NCBI GenBank assembly: GCA_023565505.1 | Contig: JAIMBI010000023.1 | Span: 1 to 56,661 of the forward strand | Length of the DNA: 56,661 nucleotides | Reading direction: 5' to 3' | From: Actinomycetes bacterium | GTDB lineage: Bacteria > Bacillota > Sulfobacillia > Sulfobacillales > JAIMBI01 | Shown here: in pieces, positions 9,208 to 17,491 of the stretch | How the letters are laid out: every line of letters starts with the position of its first letter | Position numbering within the stretch: position 1 is the stretch's first letter | The notes under the pieces: model-generated | The model's database searches: none | What the model was told of the DNA's origin: nothing | What the model saw: only the letters and a program-made list of their open reading frames with translations | Translations under genes and position numbers: made by a program

Positions 9208-9762
9208 TCACGGCAACGTCCGCGTCAGCTCCGCGGCGGGACGCCGGCGCATGGGCGGGGTCTCGGCCGGGTAGCCGAAGCGCAGGATGGCGACGATCCG
9301 GTCCACGTCCGGGTCGAGCCCGACCAGCGCATATGTCTCGGGCGCCCGGGCCAGGCGCCCGGTGGCCCAGGCGCTGCCCACGCCCTCGGCCCAGGCCGCG
9401 AGCGTCAGGGCGTACGCCGCCAGCACCGTGGCGGCGTAGTCTTCCTGCTGCCGCTCGGGCCGGTCGGATCCGGCCTGGGCCACGATGACCACCGCCGGCG
9501 CCTCGGCGTACTCGCGCCAGTCCCGCTCGGCCACCCGTTCCACCTGCGGCCGGTCGCGATACTTGGCCCGCGTCGCCTCCCGGCGGATGTCCGCGAGCGC
9601 GCGGCGGCTTGCGGGACCCAGCACGAAGAAGCGCCACGGTTCGGTCAGGTGGTGGTTGGGCACCCACACGGCCGTCTCGATCCAGCGGGCGATGGCCGCC
9701 GGGTCGACGGGATCCGGCTTGAAGCGGTAGATGGTCCGGCGCTCGCGAATCACGGTCGCCAC
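9208..9762 (-). CDS. Nitroreductase family FMN oxidoreductase
   Basis: This 184-residue nitroreductase-fold protein is of the single-domain type. RERRTIYRFKPDPVD gives the FMN-phosphate-binding start, and WVPNHHLTEPWRFFVL is the second conserved segment. Substrates range from nitro-aromatics and quinones to flavins and cannot be called. The GTG at 9762 has no SD. A clean AAGGAGG lies eight bases before an in-frame ATC at 9780, which would give six more residues (xSPADL) that fit family N-termini, so a non-standard start is possible. The gene converges on the PHP phosphatase with seven bases between the stops. It is followed upstream by a 150-base gap without a gene. Confidence 0.85.
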   Translation of the reverse strand: MATVIRERRTIYRFKPDPVDPAAIARWIETAVWVPNHHLTEPWRFFVLGPASRRALADIRREATRAKYRDRPQVERVAERDWREYAEAPAVVIVAQAGSDRPERQQEDYAATVLAAYALTLAAWAEGVGSAWATGRLARAPETYALVGLDPDVDRIVAILRFGYPAETPPMRRRPAAELTRTLP

Positions 9763-9915
9763 AAGGTCGGCGGGGCTGATGGCGGGGGCCTCCTTCCGCC
9801 GGCCGGACTCGGCCCCCGCGGCCCGGGTCCCGCCCGGCCCGCGGGGGCGCCGCCGGCGTCGCTGCTCTGGTTGTAGCGGATACCGGCCCCGGTGGCAAGG
9901 CCGTCGCCGGCCCGC

Positions 9916-12357
9916 TCAGCCGCTCTCCGGCGTCGTCGCCGTGCGTTCGCCGACGCCGCGCCGCGACGCCCGGAGCGCTTCCACCGTCTCCTCGAACCAG
10001 TTCGCCTGGTAGCGGACCATGTCGGCGACGCCGCTGAACCGGGGATCCGCCGCCCCCGGCACCGCCCGCCAGCGCGGGCCGAGGCGCACCACGAAGCCGC
10101 GCCGCTCCATGAAGCGGAGGGCCCGGCGGACCGTGCGCGGCTCCAAGGGCGGCAGGTCCGGATCCAGGTAGGCCAGCGGCGGCAGCCCGGCGGCGAGGGC
10201 CGCCATGGCCCGGGCGATGGCCTCCGCCGTCAGCCCGGACGGGTTCTGCACCAGCACCGCGGCCAGGAGCTGGCTGAAGGTGATGGGGCGGACGGCCGCC
10301 ATCCAGGTCGCGAGTTCGGCCGGGGGCGCCGGGTCCCGGAACGCCGGGTGCGTGGGCGTGACCAGCCGGGCGACGAGTCTCAGGCGCCCCGGCCGGAACG
10401 GGTCGTACGCGACGCCCAGCAGGTGGCGCGCCCGGGCCAGCGGCCACGTGCGGTCGACGGCGTAGCGGATCCGCCCCAGCCGCCCGTCCCGGGTCATCGC
10501 CCCCTCGGGGGTGAGGTACACCGTCTGGCCCGCTTCCAACAGGCGCGCGACCTGGTCGAGTTGCGCATCGACCCGGTGCCGCGTCGCCGTCCGGATCTCC
10601 CCGCGGTAGGGCTCGCGGACGGCCGAAAGCGGACAGGGCCGCCGGGCGGCATAAAACGCCCGCGGGCGGAAGAGCCACGTCAGGGGCCGGTCGGTCGCGG
10701 CCGGCGGCACCCCGAGGTCCGCCAGGGCCGCCGGGTCGAAGGCCTCCGCGAGGCGAAGCGGCCCGTGCCGCGTCAGGATCTCGTAGGCCAGGCTCCCCAG
10801 GGGCCGGATCCGGGGACTGTTCTCGACGGGCACCACGCCCAGGATGCGGAGCAGGCGGGCGAGCGAGAGGGGGGCCAGGAGGGCGCCCACGCCGTGCCCG
10901 AGGCGCTCGCCCAGGAACCCCGGCTCGAAGAGCCGCTGGCTGCCCACGCTGTAGACCGGGCGGTCCCAGGGGCCCTGGAGGTACAGGGTGGCCGGGATCA
11001 CCATCCCGTCGAGGTCGTGGCCGTGATTGGCGAGGATCAGCGTCGCCGGGCGGGGACGACCGAGGCGGCCCACGACACGCACCCGGTACGCGAGCCGGGT
11101 ATACCCGACCAGGAGCAGGGCTACCGCCAGGTCGATGGGCACCCACCACCAGGGCGCCGCGCCGGGCGCGCGGCGGCGGTCGATGCCGAGGGCGACGGCC
11201 CCGCCCAGCAGGAAGCACAGGCTGGCCGCCCCGAACAGCGCCCGGTAGCCCTCGGCGGGCAGCGCGTAGCGTCCGAGGATCCCGGCGCCCAGGAGGGGCG
11301 CGAGCACGGCGGGGAAGTTGGAGGCGAGACTCACGACGCCGAGGTCGCGTCCCGCCTCCCGGAGGCGCGGCAGGGTGGAGACGGACAGCGCCCAGTCCAC
11401 CGAGAGAAACGCGCCGTAGCCCACCCCGAACAGGAGCGCCGCCCCGAAGACGGCCGTCGGGGACGGCCAGAGGCTGAAGGCCAGGGCCGCCAGGCCCATG
11501 GGCAGCGTCGCCGCGAAGACCAGCGTGCGCCGCCGCGAACGGTCCGCGCGCCGCCCGGCGGCCATCGTCGCCACCGCCGCGCCGAGGAGGGCCAACAGTG
11601 CCACCCCGGCCGTGCTGGCGGACGGGCGGGCGACGTGCAGCACTGCCTGGAAGAAGTACAGGACGTAGGTCATGAGGAGGCTCATGCCCATCATGACCAG
11701 GAAGCGGGCGACGAGACTGAGCACGAAGTCGCGGACCGGGCGGCTCTCGGCCGCCGCCGGCGCGGCCGGGGCGGCGTCCGCCGGCACCCCGACCGCCGTG
11801 ATCACGGCGGCCGCCAGCGCCGTGCCGGCCATCACCCTGAGGGCCGTGGGACCGGGAGCGAGGCCCGCGAGCGTCAGGCCGGCGATGCTGCCGGTCAGCG
11901 TCGCCAGCCCCACATAGCCGGACGCCGCGCCCCACTGGTCGGGAGGGACGGCCTCCGGCATCATCGCCTCGTAGGCCGCGACGGCCACGTTCTGCCCCAG
12001 CACCGCCAGCATCAGGCCGCCGGCGTACCACGCCAGCGCGTCGGTCTGGCTCATCACCCCAAGCCCCACGACATTGCCGGCCGTTCCGGCCGCCACCATC
12101 GGCCAGCGCGGCCGACCCCGGCGACGGGCGCGATCCGACCACGCCCCGAACACCGGGGGAACCACCATCGACAGGAGGGCGCCCAGCGCGGCCAGCTGCC
12201 CCAGGAGCGCGGTCGGGGTCCGGGGAAACCATCGGAGCAGGGCCGCCGGCACCAGGATGGTGAAGATACCGGACGATTGCATGTTCACGGCGAACCAGTA
12301 CGCCGAGAGGGACAGCTGCTGGCGTACGGACCCCTGCCAGGATGCAGCGGGTTTCAC
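9916..12357 (-). CDS. MFS transporter fused to a PlsC-type acyltransferase
   Basis: This is an 813-residue fusion. Residues 1-395 form a 12-helix major facilitator domain with motif A GAWSDRARRRGR near 71-82. Around 405-420 is an extra hydrophobic segment. Residues about 436-670 resemble 1-acylglycerol-phosphate acyltransferases: LANHGHDLD (H445-x4-D450, the catalytic HX4D box) and LTPEGAMTRDG (617-619, motif III). The last 120 residues look helical with a winged-helix-like stretch (RTVRRALRFMERRGFVVRLG) and match nothing I recognise. By analogy with LplT-Aas it may flip and re-acylate a lysolipid. The GTG start at 12357 follows GGGAGA. Two neighbouring domains in one frame, with no stop or low-complexity break, argue for a true fusion. 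Confidence 0.75.
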   Translation of the reverse strand: MKPAASWQGSVRQQLSLSAYWFAVNMQSSGIFTILVPAALLRWFPRTPTALLGQLAALGALLSMVVPPVFGAWSDRARRRGRPRWPMVAAGTAGNVVGLGVMSQTDALAWYAGGLMLAVLGQNVAVAAYEAMMPEAVPPDQWGAASGYVGLATLTGSIAGLTLAGLAPGPTALRVMAGTALAAAVITAVGVPADAAPAAPAAAESRPVRDFVLSLVARFLVMMGMSLLMTYVLYFFQAVLHVARPSASTAGVALLALLGAAVATMAAGRRADRSRRRTLVFAATLPMGLAALAFSLWPSPTAVFGAALLFGVGYGAFLSVDWALSVSTLPRLREAGRDLGVVSLASNFPAVLAPLLGAGILGRYALPAEGYRALFGAASLCFLLGGAVALGIDRRRAPGAAPWWWVPIDLAVALLLVGYTRLAYRVRVVGRLGRPRPATLILANHGHDLDGMVIPATLYLQGPWDRPVYSVGSQRLFEPGFLGERLGHGVGALLAPLSLARLLRILGVVPVENSPRIRPLGSLAYEILTRHGPLRLAEAFDPAALADLGVPPAATDRPLTWLFRPRAFYAARRPCPLSAVREPYRGEIRTATRHRVDAQLDQVARLLEAGQTVYLTPEGAMTRDGRLGRIRYAVDRTWPLARARHLLGVAYDPFRPGRLRLVARLVTPTHPAFRDPAPPAELATWMAAVRPITFSQLLAAVLVQNPSGLTAEAIARAMAALAAGLPPLAYLDPDLPPLEPRTVRRALRFMERRGFVVRLGPRWRAVPGAADPRFSGVADMVRYQANWFEETVEALRASRRGVGERTATTPESG

Positions 12358-12619
12358 GGCTCTCCCTTCTCTCCCTCAAGGCCGCCGAACGCTGTCGGGT
12401 CCGCCCGCGGGCGGACCGGCGGAATCCCGACGGGGCGGCGGCGGCCCCGCGCGGTCCGCCTTCCGCTTCCGTTATATCCCATGGCGGCGCGATGGGCGCC
12501 GGGGAGCGGCCGAGCGGAGCAGCCGGGGGCCGGTGGGGCCGCACGGGGCGGGAACGAAGGCGCCCGCGGAGGCACCGGGCGGGTCCCGGGTTCCGCGGGC
12601 GACGGGGGGACGCGCGCCG
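12358..12619. other. Non-coding gap with possible -10 element
   Basis: No gene was recognised. On the minus strand TATAAC (12471-12476) could be the -10 of the fusion gene, but no -35 matches at 17 bases. The rest is GC-rich sequence after the transporter stop. Confidence 0.4.
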
Positions 12620-13609
12620 TCAGGGCGCGGTGCGGGCGGCGGCCGCGGCGGTATCCGCCGATTCGTCCTCGTCGCGGGCGGTGGGGTCGTTCTGCAGGAT
12701 GGAGGCGAGAATGGCGCCGACGATGAGGTTCATGGTCGCGTTCATCAGCGCGGGCAGGGCGGCGAACGCGCCGAAGTTGGTGGCCGCCAGCACGGCGCCC
12801 AGCCCCGAGTTGTAGACGCCGGTGTCGAACATGATGGCCCGAGCCTGGCGTTCGGTCGTCCGCAGCAGGCGGGCCAGCCCGTACGCCACGGCCAGGTTCA
12901 CCAGGATGAGGCACGTGGTGGTGACGGTCACCACGGGGATCCAGTGGAGGTTCTTGGCGATGACGGCATTGGCGGGACTGATGAGCCCCAGCTCGATGGC
13001 GTACAGCAGGATGGCGGAGATCATCGGGAGCACGGGTTCGGCCTTGCGGATGCGCGCCTCGCCCACGCCGTAGCGGATGGCGAGGCCGAGGGCCACCGGG
13101 ACGAGCACCAGCTCGACCATCTGGATCAGCAGCGACACGAAGCTGACGGGCACGTACTTGCTGGCCCAGGCCGCCGTGAACGCGGGCGTGAGCAGGGGCG
13201 ACAACACGGTGTGGATGAAGGTCAGGCTGACGGCCAGCGCCACGGAGCCGTGGCCGATGTACGTGAAGAGGTTGGACGAGACGCCCGCCGGCGTGGACCC
13301 GTCGAGAATCGTGCCGGCCGCCAAGAGCGGCTGGCTCGCGTAGACCAGGTGGGCCGCGGCCAGACCGGCCAGCGGGACCGTGATCCACTTGATCACGAAC
13401 CCGGCGATGAGGGCGCGGGGGCGCCGGAACACGTTGCCGAGGGCGGGCATGGTGAGCGTGAGGCTCATGACCAGGATCACGGCCCCCAACAGGTACGTCA
13501 CCCAGTTGTGGAGCCAGAGGAACGGCCTCGGCACGGCGTACGCCAACAGGCCGAAGATGATGAGCCAAGCCCACATGAGCTTGTTGATGATGAAGCTTGC
13601 GGCGCGCAC
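12620..13609 (-). CDS. Bile acid:sodium symporter (BASS) family transporter
   Basis: This 329-residue membrane protein has about nine to ten hydrophobic helices. The segment ILDGSTPAGVSSNLFTYIGHGSVALA matches the conserved discontinuous-helix region of BASS transporters, as does MFDTGVYNSGLGAVLA in the second half. Family members import organic anions with sodium, and several move 2-keto or short carboxylic acids rather than bile salts. The C-terminal 25 residues are acidic and then alanine-rich. The GTG start at 13609 is preceded by AGGAGG with seven bases between. It is divergent from the CoA-transferase gene, with the operator between them, suggesting the imported acid is the CoA-transferase substrate. 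Confidence 0.88.
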   Translation of the reverse strand: MRAASFIINKLMWAWLIIFGLLAYAVPRPFLWLHNWVTYLLGAVILVMSLTLTMPALGNVFRRPRALIAGFVIKWITVPLAGLAAAHLVYASQPLLAAGTILDGSTPAGVSSNLFTYIGHGSVALAVSLTFIHTVLSPLLTPAFTAAWASKYVPVSFVSLLIQMVELVLVPVALGLAIRYGVGEARIRKAEPVLPMISAILLYAIELGLISPANAVIAKNLHWIPVVTVTTTCLILVNLAVAYGLARLLRTTERQARAIMFDTGVYNSGLGAVLAATNFGAFAALPALMNATMNLIVGAILASILQNDPTARDEDESADTAAAAARTAP

Positions 13610-13882
13610 AGCGTTTCCTCCTTAACCAGGGACGAATCGACCTCCGCGAGGCCCGTCCCGGCGGCTCAGCCGGCGCCGACGCACCGGATGCCCGCGCCCG
13701 GCCGGAAGAGTCGGCCGGCCTCTCCTCCCGGCCCTTCGGCCGCCGCCCTCGTCCCGTCCGGGGCGGCCGGCCGGTCTGGCCCCCGGGGCGTGCCGGCGCG
13801 CATCCGCCCCGACCCGTCCGGCGGGTGGCCTGCAGGGATCTCGGCGGCCAATTCGTTCACCTCGTGTGGAATGGTGTCGACG

Positions 13883-13895
13883 GTATACACTATAC
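13883..13895. promoter_or_regulatory. Palindromic operator, likely for the GntR regulator
   Basis: GTATA-CAC-TATAC is a perfect 5-3-5 inverted repeat. FCD-type GntR regulators commonly bind GTATAC-like palindromes, and such a gene is the second cistron downstream. The site covers the -10 element of the divergent transporter and lies 41 bases before the CoA-transferase ATG, so it could repress both directions. Confidence 0.6.
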
Positions 13896-13918
13896 TGGGA
13901 ATAGTCCAGACAGGTCAA
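13889..13918 (-). promoter_or_regulatory. Predicted promoter of the BASS transporter
   Basis: On the minus strand TTGACC (13913-13918) and TATAGT (13889-13894) are spaced by 18 bases. The -10 lies inside the palindrome, so a bound regulator would block it. The stretch from 13610 to 13860 shows no gene. Confidence 0.6.
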
Positions 13919-13936
13919 CGAAGTGGGAGGATTTTC

Positions 13937-15139
13937 ATGGCAGCGCTGGAAGGCATCCGGGTCCTGGACCTCACGCAGATCATGGCGGGACCGTTCTGCA
14001 CGCGGCTTTTGGCGGACTACGGCGCCGAGGTGATCAAGATCGAGCGGCCGGAGGGGGGCGACGACGCCCGGCGGATGGGGTTCGTGTCGCCGACGGGCGA
14101 GTCGCTGTCGTTCATCGCCATGAACCGCAACAAGCTCGGCATCGCGGTGGACATCCGGCGACCCGAGGGGCAGGACATCCTCTGGCGGCTCATCCACACG
14201 GCCGACGTGCTGGTCGAGAATTTCCGGCCGGGGACCATGGAGCGGCTGGGGTTCGGGTACGAAGCCGTCCACCGGGTCAACCCGCGCCTCATCTACTGCT
14301 CCATCTCGGGGTTCGGGCAGACCGGTCCCTACCGGGATCGCGGCGGGTTCGACCTGGTGGCCCAGGCCATGGGGGGCATCATCTCCGTGACCGGTACCCC
14401 CGAGCATCCCGCCAAGGCGGGCGTGCCGCTGAGCGACCTCAACGCGGGCCTGTTCGCCAGCCACGCCATCCTGGTCGCCCTCGTCGCGCGGGGGCGGACC
14501 GGGGAAGGGCAGTGGATCGACACGTCCCTGCTCGAAGGGGCCATCGCCTACACCATCTGGGAGTCCTTGGAATACTGGGCCACCGGCGTGCCGCCCGTCG
14601 GTCTGGGCACCGCGCACCGGAACTCGGCGCCGTACCAGACGTTTTTCACCCGGGACGGGTCCATCGCCATCGGAGCCGCCAACCAGCGGAACTGGGAGCG
14701 GCTGGCGCGCGCCCTGGGACGCGACGACCTGCTCGCCGACCCCCGCTTCGCGGACAACCTGCGTCGCCTCGAACACCGCGCCGAACTCGAGGCCGAACTG
14801 GCGCCGACGCTCGCGACCAAGACCACCGACGAGTGGCTGGCGATCCTGGACGAGGCCGGGGTGCCGGCGGGACCCGTCCTGCGTCTGGACCAGGTCTACC
14901 AGCATCCCCAGGTCAAGGCCCGCGCGATGGAGATCGTGATCGACCACCCGGTCGCGGGGCCGACGCACGAGATCGGGATGCCGGTCAAGCTGTCGGGCAC
15001 GCCCGCCGCCGTGTACCGGCCGGCGCCGCTCCTCGGGCAGCACACCTTCCAGGTGCTCCGGGGCTTGGGCTATGCTGAGGATCAGTTGAGGGCCTGGGAG
15101 CAGGGAGGAATCATTCGCGATGCCCACTGGACAGCCTGA
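13937..15139 (+). CDS. Family III CoA-transferase (CaiB/BaiF type)
   Basis: This 400-residue enzyme begins LEGIRVLDLTQIMAGPFCTR and continues LLADYGAEVIKIERPEGGDD, the family III signature. VLVENFRPGTMERLG and YCSISGFGQTGPY follow. The active-site aspartate is probably that of VPLSDLNAGLFA, ahead of RGRTGEGQWIDTSLLE. These enzymes move CoA between carboxylic acids, for example formyl-/oxalyl-CoA or succinyl-CoA to a dicarboxylate. The ATG at 13937 follows GGGAGG; the frame is open far upstream but without coding character. It overlaps the gntR start by 20 bases. With the divergent transporter it suggests uptake and CoA activation of one organic acid, whose identity I cannot tell. Confidence 0.9.
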   Translation: MAALEGIRVLDLTQIMAGPFCTRLLADYGAEVIKIERPEGGDDARRMGFVSPTGESLSFIAMNRNKLGIAVDIRRPEGQDILWRLIHTADVLVENFRPGTMERLGFGYEAVHRVNPRLIYCSISGFGQTGPYRDRGGFDLVAQAMGGIISVTGTPEHPAKAGVPLSDLNAGLFASHAILVALVARGRTGEGQWIDTSLLEGAIAYTIWESLEYWATGVPPVGLGTAHRNSAPYQTFFTRDGSIAIGAANQRNWERLARALGRDDLLADPRFADNLRRLEHRAELEAELAPTLATKTTDEWLAILDEAGVPAGPVLRLDQVYQHPQVKARAMEIVIDHPVAGPTHEIGMPVKLSGTPAAVYRPAPLLGQHTFQVLRGLGYAEDQLRAWEQGGIIRDAHWTA

Positions 15140-15833
15140 CGACGGCGTGCGCCGGGTGGAACGCGCCCAACCCCTGTACCAGCAGGTGTACCACGTGCTC
15201 CGGGAGGGGATCGTCACGGGCGTCTACGCGCCCGGGCAGATCCTGGCGGAGTCGTCGCTGGCCCAGGCCCTCGGCGTGAGCCGCACGCCGGTCCGGGAAG
15301 CCCTGCGGCAGTTGGAGAAGGACGGCCTCGTCGTGACCGGCCCGTACGAGGTGGTGGTCGCGAAGCCGAGCGAGCAGGACTTCGTCGACCTCTACGTGTG
15401 CCGGGCGGCGCTCGAACGCGTCGTGGCCGAGTACGCCGCCCAGCGGCGGAGCGACGCCGACGTGGCCGCGATGACGGCGGCCCTCGATGACGCCGAACGC
15501 GCCATCGACAGCCAGGACCACGCCGGGGTGCTCCGCGCCAACACCCGGTTCCACGACCGCATGGTGGAGAGCGCCGGCATCCCGCGCCTGAGGGAGCTCA
15601 TGGGCTCCATCCGCGGGCCGATCCTCCTGGCCCGGCGGCACGTCCTCGCCCAGGGCGAGCAGTTCGAGCGGGAGATTTTGGGCGAGCATCGCGCTATCCT
15701 GGCGGCCATCGTCGCCCGCTCGCCCCGCGTGGCCGTGGAGCGCATGGAACGCCACATGCGGCACGACATCGAGCGCGGGCTGGCCCAGTTCCGGGCGCTG
15801 GCCGCCCGCGCGGACGACGCGGCGCCCTCCTGA
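15120..15833 (+). CDS. GntR-family regulator, FCD (FadR/VanR) subfamily
   Basis: This 237-residue repressor-type protein has a winged helix at about 20-75 with LAQALGVSRTPVREALRQLE, the classic GntR recognition helix. An FCD C-terminal domain carries the acidic/histidine metal-site pattern (D, then FHDRMV, EHRAI, HMRHDI). FCD domains bind small carboxylates, often through zinc or nickel. Its start lies inside the CoA-transferase gene with GGAGG about 12 bases upstream. Co-transcription and the GTATAC-type palindrome upstream of the operon point to autoregulation and control of the divergent transporter. Confidence 0.9.
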   Translation: MPTGQPDDGVRRVERAQPLYQQVYHVLREGIVTGVYAPGQILAESSLAQALGVSRTPVREALRQLEKDGLVVTGPYEVVVAKPSEQDFVDLYVCRAALERVVAEYAAQRRSDADVAAMTAALDDAERAIDSQDHAGVLRANTRFHDRMVESAGIPRLRELMGSIRGPILLARRHVLAQGEQFEREILGEHRAILAAIVARSPRVAVERMERHMRHDIERGLAQFRALAARADDAAPS

Positions 15834-15953
15834 TCCCCGGGCCGGCTGCGGGCGGCCGTCGTCCTCGCTCCGCCGCCGGCGGCTCGGTGCGGCCTCCACG
15901 CCGCGGACGCGGCGGCGCCCGCCGCCGTGCGCCCGCCCCCTCCGTCGCCGGAG

Positions 15954-15987
15954 CCCGGGAAGACGGCCCTTGCGCCGTCTTCCCGGG
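15954..15987. terminator. Perfect 14-bp hairpin after gntR
   Basis: CCCGGGAAGACGGC, six-base loop, GCCGTCTTCCCGGG. The stem is uninterrupted, but no T-run follows on the plus strand, so termination is inferred. It lies between gntR and the convergent small gene at 16092. The rest of 15834-16091 shows nothing else. Confidence 0.55.
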
Positions 15988-16091
15988 CCGCCCGCCTTGA
16001 ACTCCTCCCGTCCGCCCGCCGTCCCCGACGCTCCCTCCCGCGGGGCGCCGGTCGGGCGTGGCGGCTTCCGGTCGGCCCGCCGCCGCGCTGC

Positions 16092-16307
16092 TTACCGCGT
16101 GGCTTGGTTGACGGTGAGGATCAGGGTGCCGTTGTGGAGGTCGTGGACGATGGCGTTGGTGATGCGGGTAAGCCAGAGCGCGATGCGGTCGCGTTCCTGT
16201 TCGTCCTCGCAGTAGAAGACGGGAGCCATGCCGCCGTGCACGGCATCGCGCCGTGTGGTGACGATGGCGAACATGACGGGGGTCGGTGCGTCGGCCAACG
16301 CTGTCAC
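16092..16307 (-). CDS. Small protein of unknown function (71 aa)
   Basis: GTG at 16307 with GAGAGG just upstream opens a 71-residue protein. Its core reads FAIVTTRRDAVHGGMAPVFYCEDEQERDRIALWLTRI in several ordered segments, ending HDLHNGTLILTV. Codon use and the compact composition look genuine. The pattern recalls small Bacillota proteins annotated as a capping complex subunit for YIEGIA, a label I give only tentatively from memory. No YIEGIA partner gene is in the window. It stands alone, divergent from corA. Confidence 0.6.
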   Translation of the reverse strand: MTALADAPTPVMFAIVTTRRDAVHGGMAPVFYCEDEQERDRIALWLTRITNAIVHDLHNGTLILTVNQATR

Positions 16308-16435
16308 CTGCCTCTCGGAGGTTGCTCGGCGTCCGGCGGGACGCTCTCGCGGTCAGTGTGCCTCGGGTGCGTCGGAATACGCACCCGGCCGGCGGTCACG
16401 CTAGCAACAGCCCTGAGGCGGGAGGGAGGCACGGC

Positions 16436-17365
16436 ATGCGCGTGATGTGGGCGGCGTCGGGCCGCCTCGGGGAGGCCCACGGGGGCGACTGGCCCGAGAC
16501 GGCCGAGGCCGTGTGGGTGGACGTCGCGGGGACGCCCGGCCCGGCGGTCCGCGCGACGCTCGAACGCCTGTGGCACGTGCACCCGTTGGCGTGGTCCCGC
16601 TTGGCCGACGACGGCGCCGGACGGCTCGGCATGCTGGCCTATCCCGACGCGGTGGTCTTCGGTCTCCGGGGCGCGCCGACGATGCATCCGGCCCCCCTCC
16701 GGATCGCGTTGGGCGACCGCTTCCTCGTCACCGTCCGCGCCGGTCCCTCGCCGGTCGACGCGGTGTGGACGCGGGTTCGCGACACCTCGGCCCTGCTCGA
16801 GGGACCGGACCGGGCGCTGTATCTCCTGCTCGACGCGGTCCTGGACGGGTTCCAGGGGTGGCTCGAGCAACTGGAACGGGACTACGAGGACATCCACCGC
16901 ATCATGCTCAAGCACCCCTACCGGGACCTGGCGGAGCGCATCCTGCGCTGCCGCCGCGAGTTTCTCGCCATCCGCCGGGTGCTGGCCCCGGTGCGGGAGG
17001 TGACCGCCATCCTGGCGGCGGACGACTTCGCGTTCTCCGCCGACCAGAACCACCCCTACCTGAAGGACCTGGCCGACCGGGCGGCCGAGCTCCTCGACGA
17101 GGCCGACGCCACCCGGGACGGGCTCGGCGGGACCGTCGAGGCGTACACCTCGATGCAGTCCAACGAGATCAACAAGGTCATGAAGTTCCTGACCATCCTG
17201 TCCGTCCTGGGCCTGCCGGCCACCACCATCGCGTCCATCTACGGGATGAACTTCGACATCCCGGAAACGCACTGGCCCTTCGGCTACGCCTACAGTCTGG
17301 CGCTCATGGCCAGCGTGACCGCAAGCCTCCTGTGGTACATGGGTCGACACGGCTGGTTTCGGTAA
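16436..17365 (+). CDS. corA: CorA-type magnesium/cobalt transporter
   Basis: This 309-residue protein has a cytoplasmic alpha/beta N-terminal domain, long stalk helices (FQGWLEQLERDYEDIHR, RREFLAIRRVLAP) and two C-terminal transmembrane helices. The signature YGMNFDIPE sits in the loop after the first helix, the GMN selectivity motif of CorA channels. The ATG at 16436 has GGGAGGGAGG seven bases upstream. It is monocistronic as far as spacing shows, with 126 bases to prkA. Confidence 0.93.
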   Translation: MRVMWAASGRLGEAHGGDWPETAEAVWVDVAGTPGPAVRATLERLWHVHPLAWSRLADDGAGRLGMLAYPDAVVFGLRGAPTMHPAPLRIALGDRFLVTVRAGPSPVDAVWTRVRDTSALLEGPDRALYLLLDAVLDGFQGWLEQLERDYEDIHRIMLKHPYRDLAERILRCRREFLAIRRVLAPVREVTAILAADDFAFSADQNHPYLKDLADRAAELLDEADATRDGLGGTVEAYTSMQSNEINKVMKFLTILSVLGLPATTIASIYGMNFDIPETHWPFGYAYSLALMASVTASLLWYMGRHGWFR

Positions 17366-17491
17366 TCCGCCGGATCCGGTCGCTGGGAAAAATGGATAAA
17401 TCCGGTCCGGGGCGCGCATCCTGGGGAACGGATCGGCCGGCGGGCGCCGCCGGTCGCATCCGGACGCTGGAGAGGAAGAGAGGGATGCACG

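Noticed and set aside
9104..12544. Very long open frames opposite or beside real genes (for example 1146 codons antisense to the MFS fusion)
   Set aside because: They are G/R/P/A-rich with no domain or SD; long stop-free shadows are expected at this GC content.
12074..13936. Open frame extending upstream of the CoA-transferase
   Set aside because: The extension is antisense to two membrane proteins and has unnatural composition; the family N-terminus and SD fix the start at 13937.
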